From: Fimadaptatus sp948467645
GTDB taxonomy: Bacteria; Bacillota; Clostridia; Christensenellales; Aristaeellaceae
Length of the DNA stretch: 64,000 bases
Assembly: GCA_948467645.1 (NCBI GenBank)
Contig: CAOKFD010000002.1
Span: 1 to 64,000 of the forward strand
Direction of reading: 5' to 3'
Below are positions 49,479 to 58,282 of this stretch, piece after piece. Numbering within the stretch: position 1 is the stretch's first letter; the number at the start of each line of letters is the position of its first letter. A program made the translations under genes and the position numbers. The notes beneath the pieces were generated by a model. It worked only from the letters and a program-made list of their open reading frames with translations, did not search any database and was not told where the DNA came from.

Positions 49479-49838
49479 TCAGTACACTTCCGAGCCAAAC
49501 GGCATAAGCGCCAGTTGAGCCAGCTTAAAGCATTGCAGTCCAAACGGTATGCCCACTATCGTAACGCATAGCACCAGTCCGCACACTGCCGAAGCCAGCG
49601 CCAGCTCCAGCCCGCCGAATATCAGCCACAGTATATTGAGCAGCAGCGAACCCGCACCGCCGCCAAAGCTCACGTCGCGCCCGAACGGTGCCAGCGCCAG
49701 TCCCGCAAATTTGAAGCACTGCAGCCCCACGGGTATGCCTATTATAGTGGCGCACCACAAAAGCCCGGTAATCGCCCAGCCGATTGCCAGCCACAGTCCC
49801 GCAAATATTACCCAAATGATATTGCCTATCGCACTCAT
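49479..49838 (-). CDS. YccF domain membrane protein
   Basis: 119 residues made of two similar halves. Each has a long hydrophobic hairpin followed by a near-repeated block: TIIGIPVGLQCFKFAGLALAP and TIVGIPFGLQCFKLAQLALMP. This is the YccF (DUF307) family of small inner membrane proteins, whose function is not established. Start at MSAIGN with GGAGG upstream; an ATG two codons earlier is too close to the site. Followed by the methionine sulfoxide reductase gene. Confidence 0.9.
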   Translation of the reverse strand: MSAIGNIIWVIFAGLWLAIGWAITGLLWCATIIGIPVGLQCFKFAGLALAPFGRDVSFGGGAGSLLLNILWLIFGGLELALASAVCGLVLCVTIVGIPFGLQCFKLAQLALMPFGSEVY

Positions 49839-49977
49839 GTTCATTACCTCCACGCCACAATTATATCATTATCCGCATGGTTATTCATTAAAGCGCGATT
49901 GGAATGCTCTAAAAAATGGCTGCTTTTGAAGATGGGCAGATTCAGTCGGATTTTAAGGCATATCTGCATGAAGGCCT

Positions 49978-50008
49978 AAAAAACGGGACGGCGCTTGAAA
50001 CCGTCCCG
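49978..50008 (-). terminator. terminator of ArsR gene
   Basis: CGGGACGG/CCGTCCCG stem followed on the minus strand by TTTTTTA. Confidence 0.87.
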
Positions 50009-50029
50009 CAGGCCTAGTTCATCAGTATG

Positions 50030-50338
50030 TCATTTCTGCGCCGCAGCAGCCCGGCAGCGCGGGTCAGTGCAGGTGCATGTTATCGCTTCCAATATGCTGC
50101 GCACGCTGTCGCATCCTTCGCGGCTGAGCGAATAGTACGTCCAGCGCCCCTGCCGCCGCGCGCATACCATGCCGCTGGCACATAGAAGGCTCATATGGTA
50201 CGAAAGCGTGGGCTGACCAATGCCCAGTTCGTCCTGAAGCCGACACGCGCAATGCTCGCCGCAGCGCAGAAGTCCGAGTATTTTAAGCCGGTTTTCATCG
50301 GCCAGCGCCTTAAACAGCGCCGCCTCCTTTTCGTACAC
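50030..50338 (-). CDS. ArsR/SmtB family metal-responsive regulator
   Basis: 102 residues, winged helix. LFKALADENRLKILGLLRCG starts the fold; GEHCACRLQDELGIGQPTLS contains the ECxC-like metal motif of arsenic/cadmium sensors (C30, C32, with C26 nearby) followed by the recognition helix SYHMSLL. Extra Cys lie at the C-terminus (CTCTDPRC). Such proteins repress until they bind As(III), Cd(II) or similar thiophilic ions. GTG start chosen, with GGGAGGG 6 nt upstream; a GTG seven codons earlier lacks one. No arsenic or cadmium resistance gene is next to it, so its regulon is elsewhere or off-window. Confidence 0.9.
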   Translation of the reverse strand: MYEKEAALFKALADENRLKILGLLRCGEHCACRLQDELGIGQPTLSYHMSLLCASGMVCARRQGRWTYYSLSREGCDSVRSILEAITCTCTDPRCRAAAAQK

Positions 50339-50404
50339 AGTCAGCCCTCCCTTCCGCACGTTACGCTTTTCTGACTTTCTTAATGCGTCAGGCTTAAATC
50401 CGCC

Positions 50405-51493
50405 TTAGCCTATTTCGGGGATATTGATCTCGACCTCGTGGCCGCACTGGCTGGAGCGGTAGATGCCGTCGATTATCGCCTGATTATATATGATCTCCTG
50501 CCACGGTATCGGGCTGGGGCCGTGAGTCTTTACCGCGTCGGCGAACGCGCGTACCTTGCGGTAGAAGCGATCGTTCTCATTGGGCTTTAGCGGCACCTGA
50601 GTGCACACGGTCTCGCCGCACATGTCGTGATAGAGATACACGTCGCCGATGGTGCCGTCCCATGCGCCGCCCCAGTTCAGCTCGGGGTGCGGAGACTTGA
50701 CCTTCAGGCCGCCCTCAGTGCCCATGAACAGCGTATCGCCCATGGTGTCCATGTGCATCGCCCACGCCATGCGGAAGTCCATGACCAGACCATCCTCAAA
50801 GCGGATGAGCGCCACGGCGAAGTCGTCAACCGAGAATATGTCGGAGTTCTTGCAATACTTGGGGTTTTTGCCGAAGTAGTCTGCGGAATACGCCGACACG
50901 GTGACGGGCTTGCGATAGCCGATGGAGTTGAGCGCCATATCCAGGCCATAGCAGCCTATATCGGCCAGACAGCCCACGCCCGCGGTATCCTTCTGCAGGA
51001 AGGTGGGGCCGGGTATGCCGCGGCGACGGCCGCCGCCGGTCTGTATGTAATATATATGCCCCAGCTCGCCCGAGCGCACAATGTCCTTTACCATGCGCAT
51101 GTTGGGATCGTAGCGCGGCTGGAAGCCGATGGTCAGTATCTTGCCGGTGCGCACCTGAGCGCGCGCCATTTCGACCGCCTGCTCAAGCGTCACGGACATG
51201 GGCTTTTCGCACAGCACGTCGCAGCCCGCCTCCATCGCGGCGATTGCGCACTCGGCGTGAGTGGAGTTGTAGGTGCATACCGACACGCCGTCGGGCTTGA
51301 GCGCCAGCAGTTCCTCCTTGGTCTCGAACGCCGGTACGTCAGTCAGACCAAACTCGTCCAGAAATGCGCGCGCCTTGCCGGGCACGATGTCAGCCGCGCC
51401 GATTATCTCGATGTCGTCCATCTTCTTGTAGCTGTCCATGTGCTTATGCGCGATACCGCCGGTACCGATTATGCCAATACGAAGCTTATCCAT
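50405..51493 (-). CDS. Gfo/Idh/MocA family oxidoreductase
   Basis: 362 residues. KLRIGIIGTGGIAHKHMDSY is the NAD(P)-binding start, CDVLCEKPMSVTLEQAVEMA carries the EKP motif, and GVGCLADIGCYGLDMALNSI holds the probable catalytic Asp-His-equivalent region (DIGCYGLD in place of the common D.G.H). It oxidises or isomerises a sugar or polyol. GGAGGCAG precedes the ATG; a longer start six codons upstream is poorer. Own promoter TTGCAA-17-TATAAT. Paralogue of the enzyme at 6663 but not in a transporter operon. Confidence 0.9.
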   Translation of the reverse strand: MDKLRIGIIGTGGIAHKHMDSYKKMDDIEIIGAADIVPGKARAFLDEFGLTDVPAFETKEELLALKPDGVSVCTYNSTHAECAIAAMEAGCDVLCEKPMSVTLEQAVEMARAQVRTGKILTIGFQPRYDPNMRMVKDIVRSGELGHIYYIQTGGGRRRGIPGPTFLQKDTAGVGCLADIGCYGLDMALNSIGYRKPVTVSAYSADYFGKNPKYCKNSDIFSVDDFAVALIRFEDGLVMDFRMAWAMHMDTMGDTLFMGTEGGLKVKSPHPELNWGGAWDGTIGDVYLYHDMCGETVCTQVPLKPNENDRFYRKVRAFADAVKTHGPSPIPWQEIIYNQAIIDGIYRSSQCGHEVEINIPEIG

Positions 51494-51527
51494 AGCATAC
51501 TGCCTCCGCATTCATTTTTATGCGCCC

Positions 51528-51556
51528 ATTATACACCGCGTCCGCAATTTTTGCAA
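51528..51556 (-). promoter_or_regulatory. promoter of second Gfo dehydrogenase gene
   Basis: Minus strand TTGCAA (51551-51556), 17-nt spacer, TATAAT (51528-51533), about 35 nt before the start codon. Confidence 0.65.
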
Positions 51557-51678
51557 GGGCGACGTTTGCGTCAATGCAATTCAGGGAGCGCTGCCAGCCG
51601 ATTGCCTGCCAATTTTTCGTCTCAATATACATGCCTGTTCTTAGTAAGCAGCCCTTTACAGTGCCCGCCGGTCATGCG

Positions 51679-52515
51679 TCAATTCACCTGACCCAGATAT
51701 TCCTCCAGCGTAATACCCGCGCCCATTATCTTCTGCGCGGCCTCAACGCCGACGTAGCGGAAGTGCCACGGCTCGTAGCTCATGCCTGTCACGCCTTCCT
51801 TGCCCTCGGGATAGCGCAATATGAAGCCGTACTCCGCGCAATGCTCCTTCATCCATGCCCAAACCGTGTCGTCGTCCGACTTGTTGGCCTTGGCGACTAT
51901 ATCTATCGCAAGTCCGGCCTCATGCTCGCTGTAACCGACCTGAGCCACATACGTCGCGGCCAGTGTGCGCGCCTCGTCCTCGGACTTGCCATCGTCTATG
52001 TACTCCTGTATTTTGTCATCCATTTCGGACTGCTGCTGCTTGGCCGTGCGATAGCCCGAGCTTACCACCGGGTACACGCCCTGCGCGCGCGCGTCGTCGA
52101 ACATGCTCTGCAGCGACGGATATATGCGCTTGTCAACCGACTGGCCGTTGGACAGCTCGGTCAGCTCCGTCGGCGCATAGCCGTCGGGTATGGCGTTGGA
52201 GCTGTTTACCAGCAGCAGCATCCAGCCGTCGCCCGCGTTAAGCTCGTCCGCGCTGAGCGCCGCCGCGGTGGGTGCTGGCGTGGCGTTTATATAGTCGGTA
52301 TGTACCGGTGCGAGCGTGCCCTGCGGCAGCTGCGTGGGCAGAACCGCCTGATACTGCTGTGCGCTGGCGTTATCCATGCGCGCGTTTATGAAGCGCACGC
52401 CCGCAAACGTAATCAGCGCGCACGCGGCAATACCGATAACCGTCCCCGCGATGCGGGTGTTGCGCGCCTTGCGTCTGCGCGCCTCGGCGGCCTTCTTCTT
52501 GCGATATTTATCCAT
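51679..52515 (-). CDS. D-alanyl-D-alanine carboxypeptidase (VanY/M15B family)
   Basis: 278 residues. A basic cytoplasmic tail (KYRKKKAAEARRRKARN) and one membrane helix (about 23-42) anchor it with the catalytic domain outside. VSSGYRTAKQQQSEMDDKI, then SEHEAGLAIDIV (His and Asp zinc ligands) and YEPWHFRYVG (Glu general base and last His ligand) are the M15B signature. It trims the terminal D-Ala from peptidoglycan stem peptides. No vancomycin-resistance genes are nearby, so a housekeeping role in wall or spore cortex is more likely. Start chosen at MDKYRK with GGGGGG upstream. Confidence 0.93.
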   Translation of the reverse strand: MDKYRKKKAAEARRRKARNTRIAGTVIGIAACALITFAGVRFINARMDNASAQQYQAVLPTQLPQGTLAPVHTDYINATPAPTAAALSADELNAGDGWMLLLVNSSNAIPDGYAPTELTELSNGQSVDKRIYPSLQSMFDDARAQGVYPVVSSGYRTAKQQQSEMDDKIQEYIDDGKSEDEARTLAATYVAQVGYSEHEAGLAIDIVAKANKSDDDTVWAWMKEHCAEYGFILRYPEGKEGVTGMSYEPWHFRYVGVEAAQKIMGAGITLEEYLGQVN

Positions 52516-52631
52516 CGGTTTCCCCCCATAGGAATCAGATGCTTTTGGTTTTGATATGTGCATTTGAATTAGACGATATGAGTTGGCGATTTGTTCCCTG
52601 AATTATACTGCGACGGTGAGAAAAGGCATGT

Positions 52632-52676
52632 TAAAAGAAGTCGTCGTTATTGCAAATGCATAGAACGACGACTTCT
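52632..52676 (-). terminator. terminator of third sugar operon
   Basis: A perfect 13-bp stem AGAAGTCGTCGTT/AACGACGACTTCT, followed on the minus strand by TTTTAAC. Confidence 0.85.
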
Positions 52677-52700
52677 ATAAGTTCAGCTTTTATAGACGTT

Positions 52701-54458
52701 TTAGTTCAGCGTCAACACTCGCGCGGAATGGGGCGCCATATCGAACAGCGTGATATGTCCCTCAAATTTACCCAATGCTTCATCCGTCCAAAAATCGCAT
52801 ACGTGCGCTCGCGCATTCAGCGGCACGGCTATCGACTTAATATCGTCAGAGTGGTTGAACACACAGATAATGTGCTTTTGCCCACGGTCTATGCGGCCGA
52901 TTTCAAATGAATCGTCATCATAAACCGCCGCATCGCCCGCTGCCGCCATCATACGCCTGAGCACGTCCAGATTCTTCTCACTAAGATCGTCCAGCTTATC
53001 TCCGGACGTAACTACGCCGCCGCTTGCAACAATATATGCCTTATGATACTCTATCTCGTCGTCTGTCAGATCGCATATGGCGCGGCGATACATGCCGTTG
53101 CGCACTCCGCTGCGGTCGCGCTTTTCAAGAACAACGCCATCCGGATCGTTTATCCACAATCTTCCGTTCTGCCAGCTGCGGCCGGTGATTTCCTCCATAT
53201 TGCCGCCAACGCGCGGCCAATCGCGGAATATATCGTTTGTAGCGCGGTTTCCGTCTACCAGTCCCAGTTGTGCCCATATAGGCGCATTGCAGCCCAATAT
53301 ATAGCTGTCCGCACCGACCTCATCATTAATGGCCTGAAAAACTGCGCGAAACGCTTCTACACGCGTCTTATGCGGATCGTGATGCACGCCTGGAAGTGCG
53401 CCATAGCTGGTAAAGTCCAGCTTGAAATACCTTATTCCCCACTCGTCATGGAATGTACGCACCAATTTGCGTACATAATCGACTGCTTTCGGATTTGTGC
53501 CGTCCAGCACATACCACCTGCGATTGAAGCAATGCTCCTGACTGGGCTTTCCGTCGCTGCCCATTATGAGCCAGTCCGGATGTTCGGCAAACAGCCTTGA
53601 CCTCACATCTACGGTAAACGGAGATATGTATCCCGCAGGTTCGCAGCCCTCGGCGCGTATACGGTCGCACATTTTCTTCATATCCGCGCCGGTTTCGGGG
53701 TTAGGTATAAGCCAGTCTGTATACGACTGATAGCCGTCGTCTATCTGTATGCGCTTTAGCTCAGGAATACGCGTATGCATGGCGCGCGCCTGCATATACA
53801 TTTCTTCCGCCTTTATACCGCTTATCGAATGATACGAGCACCATCCAAACGGAATATCGGCGTACTTGCGGCGCGGATGGTTCTCATTAATGCGCTCGGC
53901 CAATTTTTCAAACAGCGCGTCACGCTTCTCGCCAAATAGCGCAATGAATTCTTCGAACTGCCACGTTTCTCCGGGGCGCAGTTCTATATCTTCGCAGTCC
54001 ATAACGATTTCTATGTAGTTGTTTTTGAACCTGAACTCGCCCATGAACTTATTGCAGCTTGAAAATGCCATCAGCGCGCGATCATACTGCGTAGGCGACA
54101 GCAGCATAAGCGAATATGCGGTGTACGTATCCGGACTAAACGGACTTTTCTTTAAGCTGAAGAATTCTTCATCTGTGCCGTACTTGCCTATGTTATGCGG
54201 CTCATGCAGCGTACCGCCGTGCTGCGAAAGCATATGGAACCCTTCCGAATAAAACGGACAACTCGCCGCCAGCGGGAAATTGCCGTACATAAGCGCCACT
54301 TCTCGCACGCGCACAGCCGCATCGGATGTATTGCGCAGCAGCGCACGCATTGTGTTTCCTGTCCATACGCGTTCCAATACCATCGCATTGCCCGCGATGC
54401 TGCAATCGGTCAATCTAACCTGCGCAGGCAAACCTTTCAAAAATGCAATATCAAACAT
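52701..54458 (-). CDS. alpha-galactosidase, GH36-like
   Basis: 585 residues, no signal peptide, so cytoplasmic. A beta-rich N-terminal domain precedes a TIM barrel: IPFGWCSYHSISGI, LKRIQIDDGYQ, then the nucleophile in GIRYFKLDFTSYG (Asp near residue 350) and the acid/base region in RATNDIFRDW (Asp near residue 405). This layout fits GH36/clan GH-D alpha-galactosidases, which release galactose from raffinose-type sugars or galactosides. It is shorter than typical 700-residue GH36 enzymes. GACGGGAG precedes the ATG. It follows the transporter genes and a hairpin, so it degrades what the transporter imports. Other clan-D specificities (for example alpha-N-acetylgalactosaminidase) remain possible. 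Confidence 0.82.
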   Translation of the reverse strand: MFDIAFLKGLPAQVRLTDCSIAGNAMVLERVWTGNTMRALLRNTSDAAVRVREVALMYGNFPLAASCPFYSEGFHMLSQHGGTLHEPHNIGKYGTDEEFFSLKKSPFSPDTYTAYSLMLLSPTQYDRALMAFSSCNKFMGEFRFKNNYIEIVMDCEDIELRPGETWQFEEFIALFGEKRDALFEKLAERINENHPRRKYADIPFGWCSYHSISGIKAEEMYMQARAMHTRIPELKRIQIDDGYQSYTDWLIPNPETGADMKKMCDRIRAEGCEPAGYISPFTVDVRSRLFAEHPDWLIMGSDGKPSQEHCFNRRWYVLDGTNPKAVDYVRKLVRTFHDEWGIRYFKLDFTSYGALPGVHHDPHKTRVEAFRAVFQAINDEVGADSYILGCNAPIWAQLGLVDGNRATNDIFRDWPRVGGNMEEITGRSWQNGRLWINDPDGVVLEKRDRSGVRNGMYRRAICDLTDDEIEYHKAYIVASGGVVTSGDKLDDLSEKNLDVLRRMMAAAGDAAVYDDDSFEIGRIDRGQKHIICVFNHSDDIKSIAVPLNARAHVCDFWTDEALGKFEGHITLFDMAPHSARVLTLN

Positions 54459-54481
54459 ATTTTTCTCCCGTCCAAGTTATT

Positions 54482-54524
54482 AAAAGCGGCGGATGCACCG
54501 CAGAGTTTGCAATGCATCCGCCGC
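54482..54524 (-). terminator. intercistronic hairpin after binding protein gene
   Basis: GCGGCGGATGCA/TGCATCCGCCGC, a perfect 12-bp stem, followed on the minus strand by TTTTAATAA. Probably a partial terminator between binding protein and alpha-galactosidase. Confidence 0.7.
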
Positions 54525-54554
54525 ATGTTCATTTAAACATACGTTCTTTACCGA

Positions 54555-56150
54555 TTACTCGGCGCCGTATATCTTGTCGTATCCCTTCTGCAGCAGTTCT
54601 ACATACTGATCCACGCCATAGCCCTGCAGGTCGTTCAGATAAGCATCCCAATCGTTATCTATGCTCTTTGCGCCCGTTACAAACTGCGCAATAGACATAT
54701 CCACGTAATCGCCTATGGTAGTCTTAAGGTCGTTATACTTACCCGTTTCGTCGCCCTCAAGGAAGAACACATTCGGCACCGGGGAAATCAGATAATTGGC
54801 GTACAGATTCTCAGTCTCGCTTTCAATGCGCGCCTCGAATATGGTGGAATCTGAGTACAAACGATCGTCATCGGCCATGGGGCTCCACTGGGCGCGATGT
54901 TCCTTCAGGCCAAGTACGGGGCCGGCAGAGAACGCTTCGTTTTTATACTCGTCGGAATCAGGCAGGAACTCCCACACGTAATCGCCGCCAAGTATATTCT
55001 TCTGACCCGCTTCCGCATACTTCCAACCATGGCCTTCCGCACCGTAGTAACGGATTATGGATGCTTCCGGTTCCAATGCCGCGCCCATCCACTTTATGGC
55101 GGCTTCGGGGTTCTGGCACTTATCGGTGATAGTAAAGTAGCCGCCAACATTCATGTTGATAAACATGTTGTGAGGGGTAAACTGCACGCCTTCCGGACCC
55201 TTGAGAGGCTCAATGGCGCGGTAATTGTGGTATACGTATTCGTTCTTCATATCCGTCTGGTAAATAGCACCTACAAAGGAGCCTACCAGAGCAGGATCGC
55301 TGCCCATGGTCTGTTTGAACTGAGAGCCTTCCTGAGTGAACGCGGCCACGTCTACAAGGCCCTCGGCATACATCTTATTGAGGTAGCGCAATGCTTCGCG
55401 GAATTCATCCTTGTTTGCCTGGAATTCTATCTTCCCATCCAGAGCCGCAACGTACTTCTTATTCGCAGTATCGATTTCGATGAAGGAATCCAGGAATCCG
55501 TTTACCCAGTCAGACATACCGCTGAGCGGTATCTCGTCGCTCTGTCCATTGTTATTCAGATCGCCGCTTTTTACCGCGACCAGGAAGTTATAATACTCTT
55601 CCGTAGTCGTCGGAACTTCCATGTTCAGCTTTTCCAGCCAGTCCATGTTGATATACAGTTTGGAAGCGGCGCGGCAGTGACCGCACTCAGAGAAGCGGCA
55701 TATGGAATATATATTGCCGTCAGGCGCAACGTGCATGTTATAATACTCAGGGCGCTCGGCATACAGTTCGCTCAGACGTTCGTTCGATGCGATGTAGTCG
55801 TTTAGCGGGATAAATATGCCTTCCTGCACGCCATACGTATTTATCTCGCTAAAGCTAAACTGAGCGCCGTCGCCGGTCAGGAATATTTCAGGGTAATCGC
55901 CGCTAGCAAGCAGCAGCTGCTTCTGAGTGGATGCTTCCTGGTTGGAGAATACATATCCAGTCGGATCGATGCGCACGCCTGTCTTTTCCTCAAGATACTT
56001 AAGCGAATAGTTCTCGGAGTAGTCCAACGACGGGTCGCCTTCTACGAACGCGGTTATCACGATCGGTTCGGCGCCGTCGGCCAAGGCAAACGCCGGCAGC
56101 ATGGCAATGGCCATTACAAAAGCAATCAGTACGGACAGTGTTTTCTTCAT
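54555..56150 (-). CDS. extracellular sugar-binding protein of ABC transporter
   Basis: 531 residues. Signal peptide MKKTLSVLIAFVMAIAMLPA, cleavage likely after ALA (residue 24). The mature protein resembles the other two large binding proteins here: YLEEKTGVRIDPTGYVF, LLLASGDYPEIFLTGDGAQF and the VPTTTEEYYNFLVAVKSGDL block also found in the protein at 2780. GGGAGGG precedes the ATG. It follows the two permease genes by 89 nt. The GH36 gene downstream suggests an alpha-galactoside as ligand. Confidence 0.9.
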   Translation of the reverse strand: MKKTLSVLIAFVMAIAMLPAFALADGAEPIVITAFVEGDPSLDYSENYSLKYLEEKTGVRIDPTGYVFSNQEASTQKQLLLASGDYPEIFLTGDGAQFSFSEINTYGVQEGIFIPLNDYIASNERLSELYAERPEYYNMHVAPDGNIYSICRFSECGHCRAASKLYINMDWLEKLNMEVPTTTEEYYNFLVAVKSGDLNNNGQSDEIPLSGMSDWVNGFLDSFIEIDTANKKYVAALDGKIEFQANKDEFREALRYLNKMYAEGLVDVAAFTQEGSQFKQTMGSDPALVGSFVGAIYQTDMKNEYVYHNYRAIEPLKGPEGVQFTPHNMFINMNVGGYFTITDKCQNPEAAIKWMGAALEPEASIIRYYGAEGHGWKYAEAGQKNILGGDYVWEFLPDSDEYKNEAFSAGPVLGLKEHRAQWSPMADDDRLYSDSTIFEARIESETENLYANYLISPVPNVFFLEGDETGKYNDLKTTIGDYVDMSIAQFVTGAKSIDNDWDAYLNDLQGYGVDQYVELLQKGYDKIYGAE

Positions 56151-56239
56151 TATCGATTCCCTCCCAATATAATTTTACGCATTAGCTAACGGCGCACGAA
56201 ACGACTGCGCACATCGTTCCATCACCGTCCTAATCGGCT

Positions 56240-57154
56240 TTAACCCTTGAGCGAGCCCAGCATTATTCCCTTTACAAAGTGCTTTTGTATAAACGGATAC
56301 AGCATCATAACCGGAGCCGAGGCTATCACTATAAGCGAATACTGATACAGATTTTTCAGGTAAAGCTTATCCATATATTCTTCCATAGACATAGTCGCCA
56401 GTGAAGAATCGTTCATATCCTCGACAATGAGGAAGTTGCGCAACACTATCTGTAACGGCAGCAGGTTACTGTCGCGCAGATATATCATGGCGTTAAAATA
56501 CTGGTTCCAATGTCCTACCGCATACCACAGCACCAATACCGCGATTATGGGCTTAGCCAAAGGCAGAACTACGCTTATAAGGTACCTGTCATCCGTACAT
56601 CCGTCTAGCGACGCGGATTCATACAGATCAAACGGAATGGACGACTGTATATAAGTGCGCGCGATTATCACGTTGTACACGCTCATCGCACCGGGTATCA
56701 GCATTGCCCATGCGGTGTTTATCATCCTCAAATCGCGCACAAGCAGATACGTCGGTATCATGCCGCCGCTAAACAGCATTGTAAAAGTGAATATCACCGT
56801 TACTACGCCCCTGCCCTTTAGATCTCGCCGAGAAAGCGGATATGCCGCCAGCATAGTGACGACTATGTTTATAAATGTACCCACAACGGTGTAGAATATG
56901 GAGTTGCGAAATCCTATCCATACCTTTTCGGTCGTAAACACCGCCGCATACCCTTTTAGGCTAAAGTCGACCGGCCAAAGATATACCCATCCGTTTCCGA
57001 CTGCCTCCGGCGATGAAAATGAGGACGACACGATGTATACAAGTGGAATGAGAATAATAACCAGCATGAACCAAAGTATTACTTCGGTTATCACAATGTA
57101 CACCATGTCGGCAGTGGAGTTTTTCCGGATCTTATTGGTCTGTTTCACAGTCAT
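56240..57154 (-). CDS. carbohydrate ABC transporter permease (YtcP-like)
   Basis: 304 residues, six helices. The EAA loop region reads PFDLYESASLDGCTDDRYLI, the usual EAA changed to ESA, followed by VLPLAKPI. The C-terminus FIQKHFVKGIMLGSLKG is the family ending. Start at MTVKQTNK with GGAGG 9 nt upstream; the ATG three codons before overlaps the site. 15 nt after the LplB-like gene. Subunit of the third sugar transporter. Confidence 0.92.
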   Translation of the reverse strand: MTVKQTNKIRKNSTADMVYIVITEVILWFMLVIILIPLVYIVSSSFSSPEAVGNGWVYLWPVDFSLKGYAAVFTTEKVWIGFRNSIFYTVVGTFINIVVTMLAAYPLSRRDLKGRGVVTVIFTFTMLFSGGMIPTYLLVRDLRMINTAWAMLIPGAMSVYNVIIARTYIQSSIPFDLYESASLDGCTDDRYLISVVLPLAKPIIAVLVLWYAVGHWNQYFNAMIYLRDSNLLPLQIVLRNFLIVEDMNDSSLATMSMEEYMDKLYLKNLYQYSLIVIASAPVMMLYPFIQKHFVKGIMLGSLKG

Positions 57155-57169
57155 CGCTCGCATCCTCCA

Positions 57170-58111
57170 TTACCAAAGGCTTGTCTCGTTTACGCGGCGC
57201 GCAATAGCATTTGCGCTGCACAGCAGTATCAAGTTTACGACCGAATTGAACAGACCCACAGCCGTGGAATACGAATACTGTATGTCCTGCAATCCGCGCT
57301 TGTACACATACGTCGATATTATCTCGGATTGAGACAGGTTCAACGTCTTTTGCATCAGGTATACCTTTTCATAGCCTACGCTAAGCAGCGAACCCAGTGA
57401 CAATATCATCTGAATTATTATCGTAGGCATTATGCCGGGCAGGTCTACATGGTACACCCGCTGAAACCTGTTTGCACCGTCGATTATTGCAGCTTCCTGA
57501 AGCGATGGATCTATACCTGCGAGCGCCGCAAGGTATATTACGGCAGAATAGCCCGCGCCCTGCCATACGCCTGACCATACGTATATACTGCGAAACGCGT
57601 CGGGATTGCCCATAAAGTCCTGCACGGGAAGCCCAACAAGTCGGAGCACATTATTTATAAGGCCGGTACGCACATGCAGGAATTGCGTGATAATCGACAC
57701 CATGACCACGGTGGATATAAAGTAAGGCGCGTATGTAACCATCTGAACCACTTTTTTAAAGTGATTATGTTTACATTCATTGAGCGCCAGCGCCAATACT
57801 ATCGGTGCCGGAAAACCGGCTATGAAGCCGTACACGCTGAGAGCCAACGTATTTCCTATCAGTTGCTTAAACACCGGCGTACCGAAGAAGTCGCGAAAGT
57901 GCTTTAGTCCCACCCACGGACTGCCCCATACGCCCTTGCGAAGCGAATAATCCTCAAATGCGATCAGTACTCCGCTCATCGGCACATAGCAGAATATTAT
58001 GATGTACGCCATCGGTATAAGTAGCATCAGATACAGTCTGCCGTGGCGCTTAAGCTCGCGTATTACGCCATTCATGCCACTGCGCTTGGTTTTGGATACC
58101 GCCGCATTCAT
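57170..58111 (-). CDS. carbohydrate ABC transporter permease (LplB-like)
   Basis: 313 residues, basic N-terminus and six helices. FCYVPMSGVLIAFEDYSLRK is the typical segment after the first helix, the EAA loop is LQEAAIIDGANRFQRVYHVD, and the C-terminus is ANAIARRVNETSLW. Start chosen at MNAAVSK, which has GGAGGG 12 nt upstream; the upstream ATG lacks a site. First gene of the third sugar operon, directly downstream of the AraC regulator gene and its terminator. Confidence 0.92.
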   Translation of the reverse strand: MNAAVSKTKRSGMNGVIRELKRHGRLYLMLLIPMAYIIIFCYVPMSGVLIAFEDYSLRKGVWGSPWVGLKHFRDFFGTPVFKQLIGNTLALSVYGFIAGFPAPIVLALALNECKHNHFKKVVQMVTYAPYFISTVVMVSIITQFLHVRTGLINNVLRLVGLPVQDFMGNPDAFRSIYVWSGVWQGAGYSAVIYLAALAGIDPSLQEAAIIDGANRFQRVYHVDLPGIMPTIIIQMILSLGSLLSVGYEKVYLMQKTLNLSQSEIISTYVYKRGLQDIQYSYSTAVGLFNSVVNLILLCSANAIARRVNETSLW

Positions 58112-58159
58112 ATGGATTCGTTTCCCTCCGCTCATACGTTATTGCCATTTACAACTTAA

Positions 58160-58188
58160 ATTGTATATTACGCGTCGCTTTACTTCAA
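58160..58188 (-). promoter_or_regulatory. promoter of third sugar operon
   Basis: Minus strand TTGAAG (58183-58188), 17-nt spacer, TACAAT (58160-58165), about 50 nt before the LplB-like gene. Confidence 0.65.
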
Positions 58189-58231
58189 GCCAAAATGTTT
58201 TTTCATCCGATTCCACTTTACTTTTACATGC

Positions 58232-58260
58232 AAAAATCCTTGCCAAAGCGCAAGGATTTT
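58232..58260 (-). terminator. terminator of AraC regulator gene
   Basis: AAAATCCTTGC/GCAAGGATTTT, an 11-bp stem followed by T on the minus strand, 23 nt after the stop. Confidence 0.85.
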
Positions 58261-58282
58261 GATAATTTAAGGCATAGGCGCC

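Noticed and set aside
51679..52515. Vancomycin resistance (VanY)
   Set aside because: The enzyme family is right but no vanR/S, vanH, ligase or vanX gene is near; housekeeping carboxypeptidases share the same motifs.
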